In this document: in pieces, positions 32,124 to 35,630 of the stretch
How the letters are laid out: every line of letters starts with the position of its first letter
Position numbering within the stretch: position 1 is the stretch's first letter
Assembly: GCA_022750375.1 (NCBI GenBank)
Contig: JAKIVU010000010.1
Location: 1-35,630 of the forward strand
Source: Thermoplasmata archaeon
GTDB lineage: Archaea > Thermoplasmatota > Thermoplasmata > Lutacidiplasmatales > UBA184
DNA: 35,630 nt
Direction of reading: 5' to 3'
Position numbers and translations under genes: made by a program
The notes under the pieces: model-generated
Seen by the model: only the letters and a program-made list of their open reading frames with translations
Database searches by the model: none
What the model was told of the DNA's origin: nothing

Positions 32124-33213
32124 GGAGGCGGATGATCTTCTCGGTCGCCTTCGGGATCGGAAGGCGGAGCAGCTGGGAACGCGTGACCCACCGGCGGCCC
32201 GGTGCGACACGGGGTCGCGGGCGGTCCCGGGGCGTTCCTTCGAACACGTGGAGCTCCACGGTGAAATGACTGTAGCCGTGGCGCACGACTCCCCGATGTC
32301 GGAGGGGGCCGGCCACGAACCCGGTCTCTTCGCGCAGTTCCCGGCGGGCGGCCCCCTCGGGTGTCTCGGACAATCCGATCTTGCCGCCGGGAAACTCCCA
32401 GAGTCCGCCGAGCAATCCGGTCGGCGCTCGCCGCTGAACGAACCACCGGTCTCCCTGACGTAGGACGACGACCGCCCCCCGGACGTGCGGCCGGCGCTTG
32501 GGGGCCGCGCGTCGGGGGAGGGATCCGGGGTCTTCCAGCTCCCGATAGGCACGGCAGGACCCACCCAGCGGGCATTCCTCGCACCGCGGGGCGACCGGAC
32601 AACAGACCGTCTCCCCCAGTTCCATGATCGCCTCATTGAACTGGGCCGCCGCACCGGTGGGCATCGTCGCCGCGAGGGCGCGCTCGAGCCGCGCGCGGAC
32701 GGCGGCACGGCGCACGTCGCCGGTGTCTAGAGTATATCGGGCAGCGACCCGGAGCCCGTTCGCCTCCAGGGCGATGTACGGCGCCCCGAAGGCGAAGCTG
32801 GCGATCGCCCGAGCGATGTAGGGGCCCACGCCCGGCAGCTCCTCGAGCTCGTTCACGGAGTGAGGGAGCTCTCCTCCGTGCCGGGCGGCGAGTTCGCGCG
32901 CCGCGGCGTGCAGATGGCGGGCCCGGGCATAGTAGCCGGCGCCCTGCCACACCTTGAGCACCTCCCCGACCGGGGCGACGGCGAGGGCCCGGATCGTGGG
33001 GAAGCGGAGAATGAAGCGCTCGTAGTACGGGACGGCCTGCTCGACGCGGGTCTGCTGCAGGAGCACTTCCGCGACCCAGATGTGGTACGGGTCCCGGTTG
33101 CGTCGCCACGGGAGCGGGCGCCGATGCCCCGTGAACCATCCGAGGAGGGACCGTCCGCTCCCGGGCGGGAGACGGGTTCGACGGCGGGATGCTCGGCGCG
33201 CGGTCTCGACCAC
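32086..33213 (-). CDS. mutY: A/G-specific adenine glycosylase MutY fused to a MutT-type NUDIX domain
   Basis: 375 residues from a GTG. Glycosylase part: PLPWRRNRDPYHIWVAEVLLQQTRV with the conserved Glu of EVLLQQT, ELPGVGPYIARAIASF (helix-hairpin-helix), and four iron-sulfur Cys in CCPVAPRCEECPLGGSC. The position of the catalytic Asp in LDGNV-type motifs reads ALEANGLRV, so Glu replaces Asp. The C-terminal domain carries a full Nudix box, FPGGKIGLSETPEGAARRELREETGF, which most MutY proteins have lost, and a YSHF version of the OG-recognition loop. It removes A from 8-oxoG:A pairs, and may also cleanse 8-oxo-dGTP. A TATA box (TTTAAA) lies 27 nt upstream. Confidence 0.9.
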   Translation of the reverse strand: MVETARRASRRRTRLPPGSGRSLLGWFTGHRRPLPWRRNRDPYHIWVAEVLLQQTRVEQAVPYYERFILRFPTIRALAVAPVGEVLKVWQGAGYYARARHLHAAARELAARHGGELPHSVNELEELPGVGPYIARAIASFAFGAPYIALEANGLRVAARYTLDTGDVRRAAVRARLERALAATMPTGAAAQFNEAIMELGETVCCPVAPRCEECPLGGSCRAYRELEDPGSLPRRAAPKRRPHVRGAVVVLRQGDRWFVQRRAPTGLLGGLWEFPGGKIGLSETPEGAARRELREETGFVAGPLRHRGVVRHGYSHFTVELHVFEGTPRDRPRPRVAPGRRWVTRSQLLRLPIPKATEKIIRLLTPEAKDTTSPG

Positions 33214-33237
33214 CGGGCGCGCGGAAGGAACCGCACG

Positions 33238-33243
33238 TTTAAA
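33238..33243. promoter_or_regulatory. Shared TTTAAA TATA box between mutY and thioredoxin-like gene
   Basis: A palindromic TTTAAA is 27 nt from the mutY GTG (leaderless) and 40 nt from the thioredoxin-like ATG (short leader with GGAGG). It could drive both divergent genes. Confidence 0.55.
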
Positions 33244-33280
33244 GCAGGGGGAGAATTCGAAACCCCTCGGAGGAACTCCG

Positions 33281-33616
33281 ATGTCGGACCGTGCGAACCC
33301 CGTTCGGGTGAACGACGAGACGTTCGAGAGGGAAGTGATCCGCTCTCCGATCCCCGTGGTCGTGGACTTCTACGCGGACTGGAGCGCGCCCTGCCGCGCC
33401 ACCGAGATGGTCTTTCGCGACCTCTCCGAGCGACTGTCCGGCCGCGTGAAGTTCGCGACCGTCAACGTCGACGAGGCCGCTTGGGTGACGCGGTCGTACG
33501 GCATCCATTCGATCCCCACCTTCCTGTTCCTTCGGCAGGGGAACGAGAGGGGCCGGGAGGTCGGGCCGGTCGACCCGGTCGCGTTCCGCTCGAGCCTTCG
33601 ACGCCACTTCGCGTAG
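33281..33616 (+). CDS. Thioredoxin-fold protein with WSAPC active site
   Basis: 111 residues: VNDETFEREVIRSPIPVVVDFYADWSAPCRATEMVF, then KFATVNVDEAAWVTRSYGIHSIPTFLFLRQGNERGREVGPV, a standard thioredoxin fold with the cis-Pro (SIPTF). The usual CGPC motif reads SAPC, so the nucleophilic Cys35 is Ser and only Cys38 remains. Dithiol reduction is therefore unlikely; a monothiol, chaperone or binding role is possible. A strong GGAGG lies 8 nt before the ATG. It diverges from mutY and may share its promoter. Confidence 0.88.
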   Translation: MSDRANPVRVNDETFEREVIRSPIPVVVDFYADWSAPCRATEMVFRDLSERLSGRVKFATVNVDEAAWVTRSYGIHSIPTFLFLRQGNERGREVGPVDPVAFRSSLRRHFA

Positions 33617-33625
33617 CGCCGGACC

Positions 33626-35194
33626 TTAGTGGCGGAAGACCCGCCATCCGGTGAAGTACATCGCGATCCCGAACCGTTCGGCCGCCGCGATCACCTCGGG
33701 GTCCCGCAAGCTACCGCCCGGCTGAATGACCGCCGAAACCCCCGCCCGGCCGGCGACCTCGATCCCGTCCGGGAACGGAAAGAACGCATCCGACGCGAGC
33801 ACGGCACCGCGCGCCCGTTCCCCCGCCACCTCGCAGGCGAGCTCGACCGCCTTGACCCGCGTCGGCTGGCCGGTGCCGATCCCGACGGTGCGGGCGCCCT
33901 GGGCGAGCACGATCGCGTTCGACTTCGCGTGACGCACGACCCGCCAGGCGAAATCGAGGGCGCAGGCGGATTCGGGCGTGGCGGTCTTCGTCGTGACGCA
34001 TCGGAAATCACCGGGGACGAGCTCGCGGCGGTCCTGCTCCTGGAGGAGGAGACGACCGAGCGCGCTCTTCGCCTCCCAGCCGGGGGACGTGAGCGCCGGC
34101 GGGTCGGTTTGCACGACCTTGACCTTCGGTCGGTGCTCGAGCGGCTCGCGCGTCGCGGGGTCGAACTCCGGCGCGACCAAGAGGTCGACGAAGACGCCCT
34201 TCAGCGCGGCGAGGTCGTCCGCTCCGAGCGGTCGATTGACGGCGATGGCGCAACCGTAGCGGGCGATCGGGTCGGTCGCGATCGCTCGCTCGATCGCCTC
34301 GCGCAGCGTGGTGCCCGAAGCGACGCCGCACGGGGTCGCGTGCTTCACGACCGCCGCGCTCGGAACAGGGAACTCCGCCACGATCGCGACCGCCGTATCG
34401 ACGTCGAGGAGATTCGTGTAGGAGAGCGCGTCTCCTTTGAGGACCGTGAACGGTCGGGGTTCCGCCCCCGCGGCGAACGGCGTGATCATCCGGTACGTCG
34501 CCGCCCGTTGGTGTGGGTTCTCGCCGTAGCGCAACTTGAGTGGTTCGCGACGGAACGTCACCTCGTCGGGGAACAGGTCCCCCTCCGCCCGCGGGGGCCC
34601 GAGCGCGTGGGCGATCGCCGCGTCGTAGGCGGTAGTGCGAGCGAATGCCTTCCCCGCGAGGCGCCGGCGGGTTCCGGCGCTCACGGCCCCTCCGTTCGTC
34701 CGCAGCTCCGTGACCAGCGGCGCGTAGTCCACGGGGTCCGTCACGACCGTGACCCATGCGTGGTTCTTCGCGCCGGCCCGAGCGAGGGTGACGCCGCCGA
34801 TGTCGACGAACTCCTCGCGGTCGGTCGCGTCCGGATGCTCGGCGAGGTGACGTTCGAACGGGTAGAAGTTCACGACCACGAGGTCGAACGGTCGAAGCCC
34901 GCGCTCTCGCATCTCACGGAACCCGTCCTCGGTCCGGGGCGCGAGGATCCCTCCCAGCAGGGCCGGGTGGAGCGTCTTGACGCGCCCGCCGAACCAGGCC
35001 GAGACCCCGGTCAGGTCTTCGGCCGCTCCGACCGCCACGCCGGCCTCGGCGATCGATCGGCGCGTACCTCCGGTCGCCCAAAGCTCGACGCGGAGCTCGA
35101 CCAAATCCCGGGCCAGCTCCGCGATACCGGTCTTATCGTCGACCGAGAGGAGCGCCCGCTCGACCCGCACCGGGGCTCCGTCTTCCGATGCCAC
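33626..35194 (-). CDS. purH: Bifunctional AICAR transformylase/IMP cyclohydrolase
   Basis: Last two steps of IMP synthesis: formylation of AICAR with 10-formyl-THF, then ring closure. About 522 residues. N-terminal cyclohydrolase domain: RALLSVDDKTGIAELA, GGRVKTLHPALLGGIL, and VVNFYPFE. Transformylase domain: RYGENPHQRA, LSYTNLLDVDTAVAIV, VVKHATPCGVASG (catalytic Lys-His), SDAFFPFPDGIEVAGRAGVSAVIQPGGSLRDPEVI, and MYFTGWRVFRH. I prefer the GTG at 35194, preceded by GGGGGT, over the track's TTG at 35209; a TATA-like CTTATCTT is centred near 35228. It implies folate-dependent purine synthesis, matching glyA. Confidence 0.94.
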   Translation of the reverse strand: MASEDGAPVRVERALLSVDDKTGIAELARDLVELRVELWATGGTRRSIAEAGVAVGAAEDLTGVSAWFGGRVKTLHPALLGGILAPRTEDGFREMRERGLRPFDLVVVNFYPFERHLAEHPDATDREEFVDIGGVTLARAGAKNHAWVTVVTDPVDYAPLVTELRTNGGAVSAGTRRRLAGKAFARTTAYDAAIAHALGPPRAEGDLFPDEVTFRREPLKLRYGENPHQRAATYRMITPFAAGAEPRPFTVLKGDALSYTNLLDVDTAVAIVAEFPVPSAAVVKHATPCGVASGTTLREAIERAIATDPIARYGCAIAVNRPLGADDLAALKGVFVDLLVAPEFDPATREPLEHRPKVKVVQTDPPALTSPGWEAKSALGRLLLQEQDRRELVPGDFRCVTTKTATPESACALDFAWRVVRHAKSNAIVLAQGARTVGIGTGQPTRVKAVELACEVAGERARGAVLASDAFFPFPDGIEVAGRAGVSAVIQPGGSLRDPEVIAAAERFGIAMYFTGWRVFRH

Positions 35195-35298
35195 TCGCCG
35201 TACCCCCAATGGGGAGGTAGGGCGAAAGATAAGGGTCGCGGCCGGGCAGCTCGCACGAGAGGTCGGGCCGCCGTTCGACGCGCTCCCGCTCCATAAGA

Positions 35299-35306
35299 CT
35301 AAATAC
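35299..35306 (+). promoter_or_regulatory. TATA box (CTAAATAC) of pilin-like gene
   Basis: CTAAATAC predicts a transcript start near 35328, giving a leader of about 19 nt containing a GAGGG ribosome site before the GTG at 35347. Confidence 0.55.
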
Positions 35307-35310
35307 CGTG

Positions 35311-35342
35311 CCCGAGGGTATTTTGTACCCTATCCCCGAGGG
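35311..35342. promoter_or_regulatory. Inverted repeat flanked by direct repeats over the pilin-like promoter start site
   Basis: AGGGTA (35315-35320) and TACCCT (35326-35331) form a perfect 6-bp inverted repeat with a TTTTG spacer. CCCGAGGG occurs on both sides (35311-35318 and 35335-35342). The inverted repeat spans the predicted transcript start, an operator-like placement. Candidate repressor unknown. Confidence 0.45.
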
Positions 35343-35346
35343 CTCA

Positions 35347-35630
35347 GTGTACCCGCGTCGGCATCGCATCCGCAAGTGGAGACTCCGTGGCCGTCGCGGC
35401 CAGGTCTCGGCGGTCGCGACGATCCTCGGTCTCCTGCTCGTCGTCACGTACATCGCGAACTACCTCACGACGACGCTCCCGCAACAGATGAGCATCAACG
35501 ACCTGAACCACGACGTCCAGGTCGAGGACCAACTCGGTGGGCTCCAGGCGCTCATCGGCGCCGCAGTCGCTTCCAATGCGATCGGTGCCCAGTTCAGCCA
35601 GCCGGTCACGCTGGGCGGGGTCGGGCAACC
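35347..35630 (+). CDS. Pilin-like secreted protein with class III signal peptide (3' truncated by window end)
   Basis: GTG at 35347, open to the window end, 94 full codons. The basic N-terminus ends in a class III signal peptide site: RRG followed by QVSAVATILGLLLVVTYIANYL, matching the archaeal PibD pattern (basic, Gly, then Gln-Val at +1/+2) and a hydrophobic assembly helix of about 20 residues. Downstream is hydrophilic and helical (INDLNHDVQVEDQLGGLQALI), then a Val/Gly/Gln-rich start of an extracellular domain. Probably a type IV pilin-like surface protein. A GAGGG site lies 4 nt before the GTG. Absent from the ORF track on this strand. Confidence 0.75.
   Translation, partial: MYPRRHRIRKWRLRGRRGQVSAVATILGLLLVVTYIANYLTTTLPQQMSINDLNHDVQVEDQLGGLQALIGAAVASNAIGAQFSQPVTLGGVGQ

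Noticed and set aside
30606-32708. 700-residue minus-strand ORF opposite the GlcD-like gene
   Set aside because: Low-complexity Arg/Pro/Ser translation; the GlcD-like gene explains the region.

Overview
This looks like high-GC archaeal chromosome from a euryarchaeote, plausibly a Thermoplasmata-type lineage; the lineage is inferred from gene content only. Archaeal markers are RadA, an archaeal-type TyrRS with KMSKS, the L7Ae-S28e-L24e ribosomal cluster, an archaeal SRP RNA, WtpABC tungstate/molybdate transport, a class III (pilin-type) signal peptide, and TATA boxes about 27 nt upstream of many start codons (leaderless transcripts). The genome is compact: many 4-bp ATGA/GTGA overlaps, and convergent genes that share a CTAG double stop. 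I see no tRNA, CRISPR array, IS element or phage gene.

Layout. 0.1-5.7 kb: a large Ig-like surface protein with a cytoplasmic tail, serine hydroxymethyltransferase, a hotdog thioesterase, a small unknown protein and a GNAT acetyltransferase. 5.7-6.04 kb: SRP RNA on the minus strand, not visible in the ORF track. 6.1-8.6 kb: a 34-residue membrane ORF and a helix-hairpin-helix/coiled-coil/RecA-like ATPase. 8.7-15.2 kb: TyrRS and dienelactone hydrolase, then L7Ae-S28e-L24e with a k-loop-like hairpin abutting the L7Ae start. A split, membrane-embedded Cas4-like nuclease and a reversed methyltransferase follow, then Ndk, Sua5/TsaC and methionine aminopeptidase. 15.2-20.6 kb: two-gene methionine synthase, rhodanese-MBL hydrolase, malic enzyme and GNAT. 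20.6-23.4 kb: PurC, methyltransferase, RadA. 23.4-27.2 kb (minus strand): wtpA-wtpB-wtpC and a ModE-like regulator, with a 23-bp inverted repeat exactly between the wtpA TATA box and start. 27.2-28.2 kb: SodX-like protease diverging from nickel superoxide dismutase. 28.2-35.6 kb: histidine ammonia-lyase, zinc-ribbon protein, GlcD-type flavoprotein, a MutY-MutT fusion diverging from a thioredoxin-like protein that lacks one active-site Cys, PurH, and a truncated pilin-like gene.

Themes. One-carbon, purine and methionine metabolism (GlyA, PurC, PurH, MetE, HutH) recur across the window. Oxidative-damage functions also recur: Ni-SOD and its protease, a glycosylase joined to a MutT-like domain, a thioredoxin-like protein and a persulfide-dioxygenase-like MBL protein. 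The items most worth a second look are the two-polypeptide membrane Cas4-like protein, the L7Ae leader element, the Ni-SOD pair in an archaeon, the MutY-MutT fusion, and the wtp operator candidate.
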